Origin: Paenibacillus sp. HWE-109
GTDB lineage: Bacteria; Bacillota; Bacilli; Paenibacillales; NBRC-103111
NCBI RefSeq assembly: GCF_022163125.1
Contig: NZ_CP091881.1
Coordinates: 8,450,501-8,514,500 of the forward strand
Reading direction: 5' to 3'
Length of the DNA: 64,000 nt
The notes under the pieces are model-generated. The model saw nothing but the letters and a program-made list of their open reading frames with translations, did no database searches and was not told the DNA's origin. The position numbers were made by a program, and so were the translations under genes. This document shows, piece after piece, positions 9,044 to 17,594 of the stretch. The number at the start of each line of letters is the position of its first letter. The first letter of the stretch is position 1.

Positions 9044-9084
9044 TGCTATTATAAAAAACGAAACAACTTGTATGACATGTCATA
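9044..9084 (+). promoter_or_regulatory. gntR promoter with palindromic operator
   Basis: An extended -10 element (TGC followed by TATTAT, 9044-9052) is followed by the perfect 14-bp palindrome TATGACATGTCATA (9071-9084), just downstream of the predicted transcription start. A FadR-type regulator bound there would block its own transcription. The same ATGACATGT core recurs in the operator at 9820-9842. Confidence 0.6.
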
Positions 9085-9092
9085 ACTAAACG

Positions 9093-9800
9093 GTGTATGA
9101 ATTGCGTATCCAAACAATCGAAAAGCAAAATATCGTGGACGAGGTCTATGATCAGATGAAAACGAATATTGTATCCGGTTCATGGAAACCAGGAGACAAG
9201 ATTCCTTCAGAGAATCAATTGTGTCAAATGTTTAATGTAAGCCGGGTGAGTGTAAGAAGTGCGATTCAAAAGTTAAGAGCGATCGGCATTATTCAAACAC
9301 GCCAAGGCCAGGGGTCCTTTGTGTCCCAATCGATCAACGATAATATGGTCGACAATTTCATTCCCAAAATGAATTTGAGCGAGAAAGAGATTCTCGACAT
9401 GTCGGAATTTCGTGAGACGATTGAATTCAAATGCATTGAACTTGCTGTTCAAAGAGCCGATGAGGAAGATATGCTTCAGATTGAGAACGCTCTCAACAAA
9501 ATGATTGCAAACAAAGATGATTACAAGAAGTACTCAGAGGCTGATTTTGAGTTTCATCTTGCCATTGCGAAGGCTTCCAAGAATGATATTCTTTTTATGG
9601 TGATGAAAAACACCAAGGATGTATTTTATCATTATTTGGAGGAGTTGAACCGGGTCTTGGGGGTTAATGAAGAAAGTTTGCAAGGGCATATTGAGCAATT
9701 TCAGTCGCTGCGGAATAGAGATAGTGCAAGAGTCAAAGCTAATATTAAACAGGGCATGGACGAGAATATGCTTAAAATCCGGGAAAGAATGGGCCGTTAA
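9093..9800 (+). CDS. GntR/FadR-family transcriptional regulator
   Basis: A 235-residue regulator. The winged helix (residues ~10-75) has the GntR signature PGDKIPSENQLCQMFNVSRVSVRSAI, followed by GIIQTRQGQGSFVS. The C-terminal all-helical FCD ligand domain has EFRETIEFKCIELAVQRA and the DFEFHLAIAKAS metal/ligand motif. The start is GTG 9093, with no clear ribosome site; TTG 9102 is an alternative. FadR-subfamily members usually sense small organic or sugar acids. The palindrome before the gene and a longer one before the downstream transporter suggest that it represses itself and the sugar-acid operon at 9997-14324. Confidence 0.85.
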   Translation: MYELRIQTIEKQNIVDEVYDQMKTNIVSGSWKPGDKIPSENQLCQMFNVSRVSVRSAIQKLRAIGIIQTRQGQGSFVSQSINDNMVDNFIPKMNLSEKEILDMSEFRETIEFKCIELAVQRADEEDMLQIENALNKMIANKDDYKKYSEADFEFHLAIAKASKNDILFMVMKNTKDVFYHYLEELNRVLGVNEESLQGHIEQFQSLRNRDSARVKANIKQGMDENMLKIRERMGR

Positions 9801-9819
9801 AAGCACTTCTTTTTCTCGC

Positions 9820-9842
9820 TGTAACATGTATGACATGTTACA
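9820..9842. promoter_or_regulatory. Palindromic operator upstream of the sugar-acid transporter operon
   Basis: Two perfect 10-bp arms, TGTAACATGT and ACATGTTACA, are separated by 3 bases. The site shares the ATGACATGT core with the palindrome in the gntR promoter and lies about 155 bases before the binding-protein gene. It is most simply a second operator of the FadR-type regulator. Confidence 0.6.
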
Positions 9843-9996
9843 AGATGTCCGCGAATTGTTTAATTCTACATACATAACCATGAAGAGAATGCCGCATTTC
9901 CATTGTGTTTGTTAGATGTAGGACTAAAGCCTATTGTGGAATTGTCCTCCATTAGCAATATATACAGTTTGTATTCCAAAACGGAGGGTTGAAAAA

Positions 9997-11331
9997 ATGA
10001 AAAGTAAACGTATGATTTGGACTAGCTCTATCTTGGCGCTAACGCTTGGTATTACCGCGTGCAGTGGACAGAAATCAGAAGCACCATCAGCTGGAGCCAG
10101 CACCAAGGACAAAGGAAAAGGTGTAATTACGCTCAAAATCATGTCAGCTACACAAACGGAAACACCAGGGGGACCAGCTGAGAAGTCGATTGCAGATAAA
10201 TATATGGAACAGCACCCTAATGTCAAAATTGAGTTTGTTGGTGTTCCAATGAATGAAATGTACAAAAAAATATCGGTGCTTGCTGCGGCTTCAGATCTTC
10301 CTGATGCATTTACGAGTACACCTGAGTTTATGCGGACTGCTTATGGAATGAACATTACGGAAGACCTGACGAAGCTGTTTGGGGCGGATTATTTAAAAGA
10401 GTTTTATCCCAATATGATTCAGGAATCAAGCATTGATGGCAAATTGCAGTTGCTTCCTTGGACAGCGACTCCTCAAGCTTTGATTTACCGAGGGGATTGG
10501 TTTGAGAAAGAAGGACTTAAGGCGCCGGAAACGTGGGATGATTTCCTCGAGGCGGCTAAAAAGCTGACGAAGGATACGAAAGGAAATGGAAAAACGGATC
10601 AATGGGGATTCGCGCTCATTGGTACGCGCAACACCTCAGGAGGGACTCGTTTCTTGCCTGTACTGCGTTCTTTTGGAGCGGAAGAAATCCGTAAAGATGC
10701 AAGCGGCAAATGGGTCACCGATCTAGATACGCCTAAAGCCAAAGCAGCACTGCAATTCTACGTAGATCTAAATAATAAGTACCATGTAGTTCCACCTGGT
10801 GTAACGGAAACAGGTTTTCCTGAAGCAGCCAGTTTGATGGCGACAGGTAAAGCAGCGATGATCATTAGCGGCCCGAATGCTATCGGTACGATTTTATCAC
10901 AAAACCCTGAGCTGAAAGGTAAGCTCTATAGTGCTCCTATACCGAAAAAGGAAGAGCATAAAGCAACATTTGGTTTACTTGGCTATTCCGTATCCGCTCA
11001 AAGCAAAAACAAGGAAGCGGTTGCAGATTATTTAAAATTTTTAGTGAGTCAAGAAAATGCCTTGAAAATGAATGATGTAACCGGAACCTTGCCTACGAAG
11101 ATCGAAGCGGGCAAGAGCCAGCAAATGTCTACTCCTGAAAAAGCAGGCTTTGTGAAGGCATTAGAGTTTGCCTATTCAACGCCTACATTCTCTGCCTATT
11201 CACAATTTTATGATATTGTAGCCGAGGAATATCAAACTCTGTTGGCTACCGATTCTAAAATGACGGTGGATTCAATTGCTAAAAAGGCGGCTGACCGTGC
11301 AAATGAGCTGATCGGCAAGGAAGGCAAGTAA
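9997..11331 (+). CDS. Sugar ABC transporter substrate-binding lipoprotein (family 1)
   Basis: A 444-residue extracellular solute-binding protein. The signal peptide ends at the lipobox LGITAC. The mature part has the family-1 pattern TLKIMSATQTETPGGPAEKSI, YRGDWFEKEGLKAPETWDDF and GFALIGTRNTSGGTRF. The start is ATG 9997, with GGAGGG eight bases upstream; the frame is open to 9934 but without a ribosome site. It is the first gene of an operon with two MalFG-type permeases and a mannonate-dehydratase-like enzyme, so the cargo may be a sugar acid or an oligosaccharide containing one (inference). The ATPase is not encoded here and is probably a shared MsmX-like protein. Confidence 0.88.
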   Translation: MKSKRMIWTSSILALTLGITACSGQKSEAPSAGASTKDKGKGVITLKIMSATQTETPGGPAEKSIADKYMEQHPNVKIEFVGVPMNEMYKKISVLAAASDLPDAFTSTPEFMRTAYGMNITEDLTKLFGADYLKEFYPNMIQESSIDGKLQLLPWTATPQALIYRGDWFEKEGLKAPETWDDFLEAAKKLTKDTKGNGKTDQWGFALIGTRNTSGGTRFLPVLRSFGAEEIRKDASGKWVTDLDTPKAKAALQFYVDLNNKYHVVPPGVTETGFPEAASLMATGKAAMIISGPNAIGTILSQNPELKGKLYSAPIPKKEEHKATFGLLGYSVSAQSKNKEAVADYLKFLVSQENALKMNDVTGTLPTKIEAGKSQQMSTPEKAGFVKALEFAYSTPTFSAYSQFYDIVAEEYQTLLATDSKMTVDSIAKKAADRANELIGKEGK

Positions 11332-11351
11332 GCAGTATCAGAATTAGGTAG

Positions 11352-11376
11352 AGGGGGGCTCCCCCCTTCTATTTTT
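11352..11376 (+). terminator. Intercistronic hairpin between binding protein and permease genes
   Basis: A 6-bp G/C-rich stem (AGGGGG with CCCCCT, GCTC loop) is followed by TCTATTTTT, between the stop of the binding protein and the permease ribosome site. This arrangement is expected for partial termination or mRNA end protection that gives more binding protein than permease. Confidence 0.5.
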
Positions 11377-11388
11377 AGGGAGGACAAC

Positions 11389-12267
11389 GTGAAGCATACC
11401 GTATCGAAAGAGCAGTGGGCTGGTTATGGATTTGTATCACCAGCGGCAATCATTTTGCTGTTGCTGGTGACTTATCCCTTGATCTATGGCGCATATATCA
11501 GTTTTTTTAACACTAATCTCGTTAACATATGGGATTTTGTCGGCATTCATCAATATATCGATATTTTCTCTAATTGGGAATTTGTCGGGAAAATCTTTTT
11601 AACACTCAAGTATACGTTTTTTACCGTTGTTGGACATTTTATCCTCGGTATTATTCTTGCTTTGGTCTTAAATATGGACCTGCGAGGGCGCACTTTTTTC
11701 AGAGCGATTCTGATTCTCCCTTGGCTTCTTCCAGAAGTCGTTGTAGGTCTGCTTTGGAAATGGCTGTTCAACCCGATGTACGGTTTGTTTAATTATATTT
11801 TGATGGATCTTCATCTCATTTCTGACCCGGTTTCTTGGCTTGGAGACACTTACTTTGCTTTTATCGCAGTTACCATTGTGTGTATCTGGAAAGGCTATCC
11901 AATGGTCATGCTTTTGGTGCTGGCAGGTCTTCAATCCATTTCGCAGGATACCTATGAAGCGGCCAAAATCGATGGTTGTAATCGAATGCAATCTTTCCGT
12001 TATGTGACTGTTCCAGGGCTTATGCCAGTGCTGTTAGTAACCTTGATTTTGGATACAGTGTGGTGGTTCAAGCATTTCACGATGATATGGATTTTGACAG
12101 AAGGCGGTCCAGGAGACGCTACGAATGTAGTCAGTATCGATATCTTTAAGCAAGCGTTCCAATATTTTGATTTCGGTAAAGCAGCAGCGATGGCTGTCAT
12201 CGTTTTCTTCGTATGCTTCTTGATCGGATATGTTTATAGGAGGGTGTTCAGCAGTGCCAACGAGTAG
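11389..12267 (+). CDS. Sugar ABC transporter permease, MalF/UgpA type
   Basis: A 292-residue inner-membrane permease with about six membrane helices. The coupling motif is YEAAKIDGCNRMQSFRYVTVPG near residue 188, followed by WWFKHFTMIWILTEGGPGDAT, typical of MalF-type subunits. It starts at GTG 11389 with a GGGAGG ribosome site. Its 3' end overlaps the next permease start by 14 bases. It pairs with that permease to form the channel for the binding protein at 9997. Confidence 0.9.
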   Translation: MKHTVSKEQWAGYGFVSPAAIILLLLVTYPLIYGAYISFFNTNLVNIWDFVGIHQYIDIFSNWEFVGKIFLTLKYTFFTVVGHFILGIILALVLNMDLRGRTFFRAILILPWLLPEVVVGLLWKWLFNPMYGLFNYILMDLHLISDPVSWLGDTYFAFIAVTIVCIWKGYPMVMLLVLAGLQSISQDTYEAAKIDGCNRMQSFRYVTVPGLMPVLLVTLILDTVWWFKHFTMIWILTEGGPGDATNVVSIDIFKQAFQYFDFGKAAAMAVIVFFVCFLIGYVYRRVFSSANE

Positions 12268-13096
12268 AGGGAAAAATTTGTTGTTCAACTCTTCCATGTA
12301 CGCCATTTTGATCTTTGCTTCACTGCTTGTTTTGATTCCTGTTTTGTGGATGCTGTCTACCGCGTTAAAACCAGCACAGGAAGTTATGGTGACTCCACCT
12401 CAGTGGATTCCGGAGCATATTTCATTCGAAGCATTCTCAAGAATCTGGAAGGACTATCCTTTCGGCACGTACTTTATGAACAGCACGTATATCGTGCTTG
12501 TGTCAACCGGTATTTCATTAGTATTCTCTGCCTTGGCGGGATATGGGGCATCGCGGTTCAACTTTCGGGGAAAAGGGTCATTTCTGACGTTTTTGCTCAT
12601 TACTCAGATGTTCCCATCCATTATGCTGTTGATTCCTTTCTATAAAGTGCTGCAGAAGTTAGGTTTGATTGACACGCATTTAGGCCTAATCGTCGTGTAT
12701 ATTTCATTTTCTATCCCATTTTGTACGTGGATGATGTTAGGATTTTTCCAAGGGATACCCAAAGAACTGGATGAAGCAGCGAAAATTGACGGCTGCGGCA
12801 AGATTCGTACGTTTGTGCAGATTATTTTGCCATTGTCTTTACCAGGATTGGCTGCAACGGCTATTTATTCGCTTATCGTCGGATGGAATGAGTACATGTT
12901 TGCCTTCATTCTCACGACCTCTGATAATATGAAGACCTTGCCGGTTGGAATCGGGCAGTTGAACGGATTTTATAAAATCGTCTGGAATGATCTAATGGCA
13001 GCATCGATTGTTTCCAGTTTGCCTTTGATTATTTTGTTCCTTTTCTTGCAAAAGTATTTTATTAGCAGTCTGACAGCAGGAGCTGTAAAACAATAG
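12254..13096 (+). CDS. Sugar ABC transporter permease, MalG/UgpE type
   Basis: A 280-residue permease with about six membrane helices. The coupling loop is LDEAAKIDGCGKIRTFVQIILPLSLPG, and the start region (FASLLVLIPVLWMLSTALKPAQEV) and C-terminus (FLQKYFISSLTAGAVK) are typical of MalG. The start is placed at GTG 12254 because AGGAGGG at 12238-12244 precedes it by 9 bases. An upstream in-frame ATG at 12230 would put the ribosome site inside the gene. It overlaps the partner permease, implying coupled translation. Confidence 0.88.
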   Translation: MPTSRGKNLLFNSSMYAILIFASLLVLIPVLWMLSTALKPAQEVMVTPPQWIPEHISFEAFSRIWKDYPFGTYFMNSTYIVLVSTGISLVFSALAGYGASRFNFRGKGSFLTFLLITQMFPSIMLLIPFYKVLQKLGLIDTHLGLIVVYISFSIPFCTWMMLGFFQGIPKELDEAAKIDGCGKIRTFVQIILPLSLPGLAATAIYSLIVGWNEYMFAFILTTSDNMKTLPVGIGQLNGFYKIVWNDLMAASIVSSLPLIILFLFLQKYFISSLTAGAVKQ

Positions 13097-13127
13097 AGAT
13101 AGATATACGGATAAGGGAGAGACTTAT

Positions 13128-14324
13128 ATGATTATGATCCGCGATGTTAAAGCAATACTGACCGCTCCAGAGGGGATTAATTTGGTTGTGGTGAAAATTG
13201 AAACCTCGGAGCCCGGCTTGTATGGCCTCGGCTGCGCAACATTTACACAGCGTTATTTGACCGTAGCTTCAGCTATAGAAGATCACTTGAAGCCGTTCTT
13301 GATTGGTAAGGATGTGCAGCGAATCGAAGATATATGGCAGACGGCCATGGTCAGCGGCTATTGGAGAAATGGACCGGAATTCAATAATGCCTTATCCGGG
13401 GTAGATATGGCCTTGTGGGATATAAAAGGGAAAATCGCGGGACTGCCGGTGTATCAGCTGCTTGGCGGGAAGTGCCGGGAAGGAGCTGCCATATATAAAC
13501 ATGCCGATGGCGGCAGCAAAGAGGAAGTAGAGACAAACGTGCGCGCCTGCTTGGAAGAAGGCTATCGTTATGTCCGCTGCCAAATGGGCTTGTACGGTGG
13601 ACGCGATCACAAGATCGTGAAGCCGGATAACGCGTTGGACGGTGTTTACTATGATCCAAAGGTATATATGAGAGGTATCGTCGAGATGTTCGAACATCTG
13701 CGCAGCACAATAGGCTGGGAAGCAGAACTGATTCATGATATTCATGAACGATTGACACCGATCGATGCGGTAGGTTTTGCCAAACAGCTTGAGAAATTCC
13801 AGTTGTTCTATCTGGAGGATGCACTGCCTCCGGAGCAAATCGAATGGTTCAAACTCATTCGCCAACACACAACAACGCCTATCGCGATGGGGGAATTGTT
13901 TAATAATCCGAACGAATGGATGCCATTGATCTCAGGACGCTTGATTGACTATATTCGTATCCATGTCAGTCAAATCGGTGGGATCACACCAGCCAAAAAG
14001 ATGATTTCACTGTGCGAGGCTTATGGCATTCGCACAGCATGGCACGGTCCTGGCGATGTTTCCCCAGTCGGGCATGCGGCTAATGTTCATCTGGATGTCA
14101 GCAGCATCAATTTCGGCATTCAGGAATGGAACGGTTTTAAAGACGAAATTCACGAGGTATTCTCGGGTATACCTGAAGCCAGAAACGGATATGTGTACCC
14201 GAATGAGAAGCCAGGCCTGGGTATTGACATCGATGAGAAAGTGGCTGCGAAGTTTCCATGTGAGAACGTTGTTCCGGCTTGGACGCTGGCTCGTCTGCCA
14301 GATGGCACTTCCGCTCGTCCTTAA
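13128..14324 (+). CDS. Mannonate/gluconate dehydratase-like enolase-superfamily enzyme
   Basis: A 398-residue protein of the ManD/RspA subgroup of the enolase superfamily. These enzymes dehydrate D-mannonate or D-gluconate to 2-keto-3-deoxygluconate in a Mg-dependent reaction. The N-terminal capping domain has GCATFTQRYLTV and LSGVDMALWDIKGKIAGLPVYQLLGGK. The barrel carries metal ligands in HDIHERL (Asp), YLEDALPPEQ (Glu) and MGELFNN (Glu), and the late motif HGPGDVSPVGHAANVHLD. It is the last gene of the GntR-linked transporter operon, suggesting that the transported sugar is metabolised through a sugar acid. Some ManD-subgroup members have very low activity, so the exact substrate is uncertain. 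Confidence 0.85.
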   Translation: MIMIRDVKAILTAPEGINLVVVKIETSEPGLYGLGCATFTQRYLTVASAIEDHLKPFLIGKDVQRIEDIWQTAMVSGYWRNGPEFNNALSGVDMALWDIKGKIAGLPVYQLLGGKCREGAAIYKHADGGSKEEVETNVRACLEEGYRYVRCQMGLYGGRDHKIVKPDNALDGVYYDPKVYMRGIVEMFEHLRSTIGWEAELIHDIHERLTPIDAVGFAKQLEKFQLFYLEDALPPEQIEWFKLIRQHTTTPIAMGELFNNPNEWMPLISGRLIDYIRIHVSQIGGITPAKKMISLCEAYGIRTAWHGPGDVSPVGHAANVHLDVSSINFGIQEWNGFKDEIHEVFSGIPEARNGYVYPNEKPGLGIDIDEKVAAKFPCENVVPAWTLARLPDGTSARP

Positions 14325-14332
14325 TCTCTATA

Positions 14333-14373
14333 AAACTGCTAGTGCCTTCTTGATGAAGCCTGGCAGTTTTTTT
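14333..14373 (+). terminator. Terminator of the sugar-acid operon
   Basis: AAACTGC and GGCAGTTT form an imperfect hairpin ending in a run of seven T, starting 9 bases after the dehydratase stop. Confidence 0.75.
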
Positions 14374-14461
14374 GTTGTAGCAAATCTCTAATATACAACC
14401 GCGCGATGATGGACATGGATCTTTGATTTATAAAGATTACTCCAGCACCCTCGCACGCGGA

Positions 14462-14639
14462 GGGAACTACAGTACGCTATTCTAGCAAAAAGTGGCATTA
14501 TCGCGATCGAGAGGGAACTATAGTACGCTATTTAGCTGTTTCATAGAAAATTCAGCGCTTTTCGTGGAAATAAGACCCTGTAGTTCCGCAACTGCCCTCG
14601 TATCCCTGCTTTTTGCCTAAATAGCGTACTTGAGTTCCC
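14462..14639 (+). repeat. 178-bp nested-hairpin element, copy A
   Basis: Box 1 (GGGAACTACAGTACGCTATT, 14462-14481) is complementary to box 1' (AATAGCGTACTTGAGTTCCC, 14620-14639). Box 2 (14513-14532, nearly the same as box 1) is complementary to box 2' (CCTGTAGTTCC, 14577-14587). The two pairs are nested. The same layout occurs at 20639, 35170 and 37805, always intergenic and on the same strand. This copy sits between the convergent dehydratase and ABC permease genes. Confidence 0.85.
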
Positions 14640-14705
14640 TCTCTGCTTTAAGCCGAGCTGATAGTTCGGCACTTGGCGCGTCAAATCCATATGCGATATG
14701 ATTTT

Positions 14706-15473
14706 TTACACCCGCTTTTTGTACACCCTCATTGCAAAGAAATAGGCTACGATCAAAATCCCGACGCACCACGCAAGAGCGACCCATATCTCATTGCCCA
14801 CCGGCTGACCCGACAGCAGCGCACGGATGGCTTCCACGATCGAGGTCACCGGCTGGTTTTCGGCAAAGGCGCGAACGACCGACGGCATCGACTCGGTCGG
14901 CACAAACGCCGAGCTGATAAACGGCAGGAAGATAATCGGGTAGGAGAAGGCGCTTGCGCCATCCACCGATTTGGCGGACAGTCCGGCAATTGCCGCGACC
15001 CAAGTTAAGGCCAACGTAAACAGCGCCAGTATGCCGGCTACTGCAAGCCATGACAGGATCCCCGCCGACGAACGAAAGCCCATAATCAACGCTATGAGAA
15101 TGATGACGACAACCGAAATGGCGTTGGATACCAGCGAGGTAAGCACATGCCCCCACAGTAGGGTGGAACGTGAAATCGGCATGGAGTGAAACCGCTCGAA
15201 TATGCCCCGCTGCACATCGGTAAACAGGCGGAATGCCGTGTAGGAGATACCGCTGGCAATAGCAATCAATAGTATACCAGGCAATAGGTAGTTCACATAG
15301 TTAGCGGTTCCGGTTTGAATGGCGCCGCCGAACACATAAACGAACAGGAGCATCATCGCAATCGGCATGATGGTGACCGTGATGATGGTGTCCATACTGC
15401 GGGAAATATGGCGCATGGAACGCCCGAGCATAACGCCCAGATCACTGAAGAAATGTTTCTTTACCGTCTCCAT
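14706..15473 (-). CDS. ABC-2 type transporter permease (DrrB-like)
   Basis: A 255-residue membrane protein with about six helices. The ABC-2 motif is near residue 80 (FTDVQRGIFERFHSMPISRSTLLWG), and the late loop FLPFISSAFVPTESMPSVVRAFAENQPVT is typical of daunorubicin-resistance DrrB permeases. The start codon directly follows the stop of the ATPase gene upstream on the minus strand. It forms an exporter with that ATPase. The substrate is unknown; relatives export antibiotics or lipids. A dispersed repeat lies just beyond its 3' end. Confidence 0.88.
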   Translation of the reverse strand: METVKKHFFSDLGVMLGRSMRHISRSMDTIITVTIMPIAMMLLFVYVFGGAIQTGTANYVNYLLPGILLIAIASGISYTAFRLFTDVQRGIFERFHSMPISRSTLLWGHVLTSLVSNAISVVVIILIALIMGFRSSAGILSWLAVAGILALFTLALTWVAAIAGLSAKSVDGASAFSYPIIFLPFISSAFVPTESMPSVVRAFAENQPVTSIVEAIRALLSGQPVGNEIWVALAWCVGILIVAYFFAMRVYKKRV

Positions 15474-16232
15474 TTATTTTCCCTCCTTTTTACCGATGAT
15501 TGCGAGGAATATTTCCTCTAATGTCGGCTGCTTTTCAACATACTCCACCTTGGCGGATGGGAACAGCTTTTTGAGATCCGAAAGTGTGCCGCTAGCGATA
15601 ATCTTACCCTCGTGCAGAATGGCAATTCGGTCGGCAAGCTGCTCAGCTTCCTCCAAATACTGCGTGGTTAGGAGTACCGTCGTGCCGCCATCAGCCAGCT
15701 CCTTGACAATCTTCCAAACCTCGATGCGTGCCTCGGGGTCAAGCCCGGTAGTCGGCTCGTCGAGGAAAATGATCTGCGGTTTTCCTACAAGGCTCAAGGC
15801 GATGTCAAGCCTGCGGCGCATACCGCCCGAATAAGTAGACGCCCTGCGGTCGGCGGCGTCTGTCAGACCGAAGCGCTTAAGCAAGTCGTCCGCAACCTGG
15901 CGCGGGTTCTTGAGATATCGCAGCTTCGCAATCATGATCAGATTTTCCCGTCCGGTCAAAATTTCGTCCACCGCGGCAAACTGCCCAGTCAGGCTGATCG
16001 CCTGCCGCACATTCTCGGGTTTTGAAGCAACATCGAATCCGTTGACGGTGGCGGTTCCGCTGTCTTGTTTGAGCAGGGTGGTGAGGATTTTGACAACCGT
16101 TGTCTTGCCAGCTCCATTAGAGCCAAGCAAGGCGAAAATACTACCTTTTTCAACCTCGAAATCTACACCTTTTAGGACTTGAAGTTGTTTGTAGGACTTT
16201 TGCAACCCTGTTACTTGAATAGAGTTTTGCAT
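15474..16232 (-). CDS. ABC transporter ATP-binding protein (DrrA-like)
   Basis: A 252-residue ATPase. Walker A is GSNGAGKTT (about residue 37), the Q-loop lies in LTGQFAAVDEILTGRENL, the signature is YSGGMRRRLDIALSL, Walker B is IIFLDEPTTGLDPEAR, and the H-loop region is TTQYLEEAEQLADRIAIL. The TTQYL motif is characteristic of DrrA-type exporters. It abuts the permease gene and lies 12 bases after the pentapeptide-repeat gene, in a PadR-led operon. Confidence 0.9.
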   Translation of the reverse strand: MQNSIQVTGLQKSYKQLQVLKGVDFEVEKGSIFALLGSNGAGKTTVVKILTTLLKQDSGTATVNGFDVASKPENVRQAISLTGQFAAVDEILTGRENLIMIAKLRYLKNPRQVADDLLKRFGLTDAADRRASTYSGGMRRRLDIALSLVGKPQIIFLDEPTTGLDPEARIEVWKIVKELADGGTTVLLTTQYLEEAEQLADRIAILHEGKIIASGTLSDLKKLFPSAKVEYVEKQPTLEEIFLAIIGKKEGK

Positions 16233-16244
16233 AACTTCCCCTCC

Positions 16245-17111
16245 TTATTGAATAGTAACCTTGGACAAATCGGCCCCCATGCCTTTAAGCGAAGCATAGG
16301 TCAGCTTATCCATGACTGCGCCGTCAAAGCAAATGGTTTTGAAGGCACGGTAATACTTATTGGTCAATGAGAAGAACGCCTGAAAAGACACATTCTTGAG
16401 TATAGCGCCCCTAAATGAAACTTCGTTTACTGCCGATTTGTCAAATTTAACGCCGATAAAGGTTTGCCCGTCAAAACGCTGCCCGCTCAGGTCGGAATAT
16501 TCGAAGTTCACACCATCAAAGACACAACCTTCAAAGATTGTTTTTCTAAGGTCAGTCTTGCTTAACGTGACGTCAGTCAGTTTTACACCTGTGAATTTGG
16601 CTCCATCCATCCCCGAAACGCTGAAATTGGTGCGTGCAAGGATTGACTTATTGAAGCTTACATTCGTAAGGTCAGTTGCTGTTAGGGTACAGTCCGTCAG
16701 ATTTGCGCCGTCAAAATTGGCTTCACGTAAATCACTGGTCTTAAACGAACTTCCGGTCAAGTCTGCACCTGCAAAGTCGGCACCGCGTAACGCGCTGGCA
16801 TTAAATTGACCTTTATGGGCCTTAACGCCTGCAAAGTCGCTCATGGCCAGGTTGCTTGCACTAAAGTTTGTCACGACTTGCCGTTCCAGCGAGCGGGAGA
16901 GGTTGGCAACCTCCAGGATCGTTTGCTCGATGTCGCCGATACTTTCAATAGTCATCTTAAACGCTGTTTCATCGTCCTTGCCCTCAGCTCTGAGTTCACG
17001 GTAGCGCTCCTGCAAGTCGGAGAGTAGGTCAGCCTTTAATTCAGTGACGCTTTTAACCCCATCGTATGGCGTGAAAACACCGTTCAAATAGTTCGTCAAT
17101 TTCTGATTCAT
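16245..17111 (-). CDS. Pentapeptide-repeat protein with HAAS-like N-terminal domain
   Basis: A 288-residue protein. Residues 1-70 are a helical segment (LKADLLSDLQERYRELRAEGKDDETAFK) resembling the HAAS/DUF1700-type domains encoded beside PadR regulators. Residues ~85-270 form pentapeptide repeats of the A(D/N)LXX type, for example GADFAGADLTGSSF and REANFDGANLT, predicting a right-handed quadrilateral beta-helix. There is no signal or membrane segment. It lies 13 bases after padR in the same operon as the DrrAB-like exporter. The pairing suggests a partner that responds to the same signal, or a self-protection factor; the role is unproven. Confidence 0.75.
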   Translation of the reverse strand: MNQKLTNYLNGVFTPYDGVKSVTELKADLLSDLQERYRELRAEGKDDETAFKMTIESIGDIEQTILEVANLSRSLERQVVTNFSASNLAMSDFAGVKAHKGQFNASALRGADFAGADLTGSSFKTSDLREANFDGANLTDCTLTATDLTNVSFNKSILARTNFSVSGMDGAKFTGVKLTDVTLSKTDLRKTIFEGCVFDGVNFEYSDLSGQRFDGQTFIGVKFDKSAVNEVSFRGAILKNVSFQAFFSLTNKYYRAFKTICFDGAVMDKLTYASLKGMGADLSKVTIQ

Positions 17112-17124
17112 AACATCAATCTCC

Positions 17125-17454
17125 TTATAATAGATTTTCTAGTACGCGCTTCGAATACTCCCAATTACTTTTGTTGCGGGCGTAAGCAACTTTGCCCTTA
17201 TCGGTAATTCTAAAATATTTGCGTCGTCCGCCCTGAGATTCGTCACCCCAATACCACTCGATATCACCGTCTGTCTCAAGCCGCCGGACGCTGGAGTACA
17301 TCGTGGCTTCCTTTAATTCATACTCGCCGCCCGAGCGCTCGGCGATCAGTTTAACAATCTCGTACCCGTAGCGGTCAGCTTCGGATAAGAGCCGTAAAAT
17401 CATCGTATCGGTATGTCCGCGCAGCAGGTCGGATGTAATTTTGTTCTCGCTCAT
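17125..17454 (-). CDS. PadR-family transcriptional regulator
   Basis: A 109-residue winged-helix regulator of PadR subfamily 2 size. It has GHTDTMILRLLSEADRYGYEIVKLI, then LKEATMYSSVRRLETDGDIEWYW and GGRRKYFRITDKGKVAY. A GGAGGTGATTACATG context gives a strong ribosome site. It leads the pentapeptide/DrrAB operon. Its promoter at 17475-17503 contains a dyad between the -35 and -10 boxes, so it probably represses its own operon until an exported compound is bound. Confidence 0.9.
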   Translation of the reverse strand: MSENKITSDLLRGHTDTMILRLLSEADRYGYEIVKLIAERSGGEYELKEATMYSSVRRLETDGDIEWYWGDESQGGRRKYFRITDKGKVAYARNKSNWEYSKRVLENLL

Positions 17455-17474
17455 GTAATCACCTCCGTGTCTTT

Positions 17475-17503
17475 ATAATACGACACACTACTATGTCTGT
17501 CAA
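17475..17503 (-). promoter_or_regulatory. padR promoter with internal operator dyad
   Basis: On the minus strand a consensus TTGACA is separated by 17 bases from TATTAT. The spacer holds an imperfect dyad (GACATAGTAGTGTGTC), suitable for repression by PadR. Confidence 0.65.
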
Positions 17504-17594
17504 GGTACTATTGCGGATAAAATACTTTGGTTGAAAAAACCGATGACCACCCCGACTTATACATCGGTGCAGGCATCGGTAAGAGTGTAGTCAT

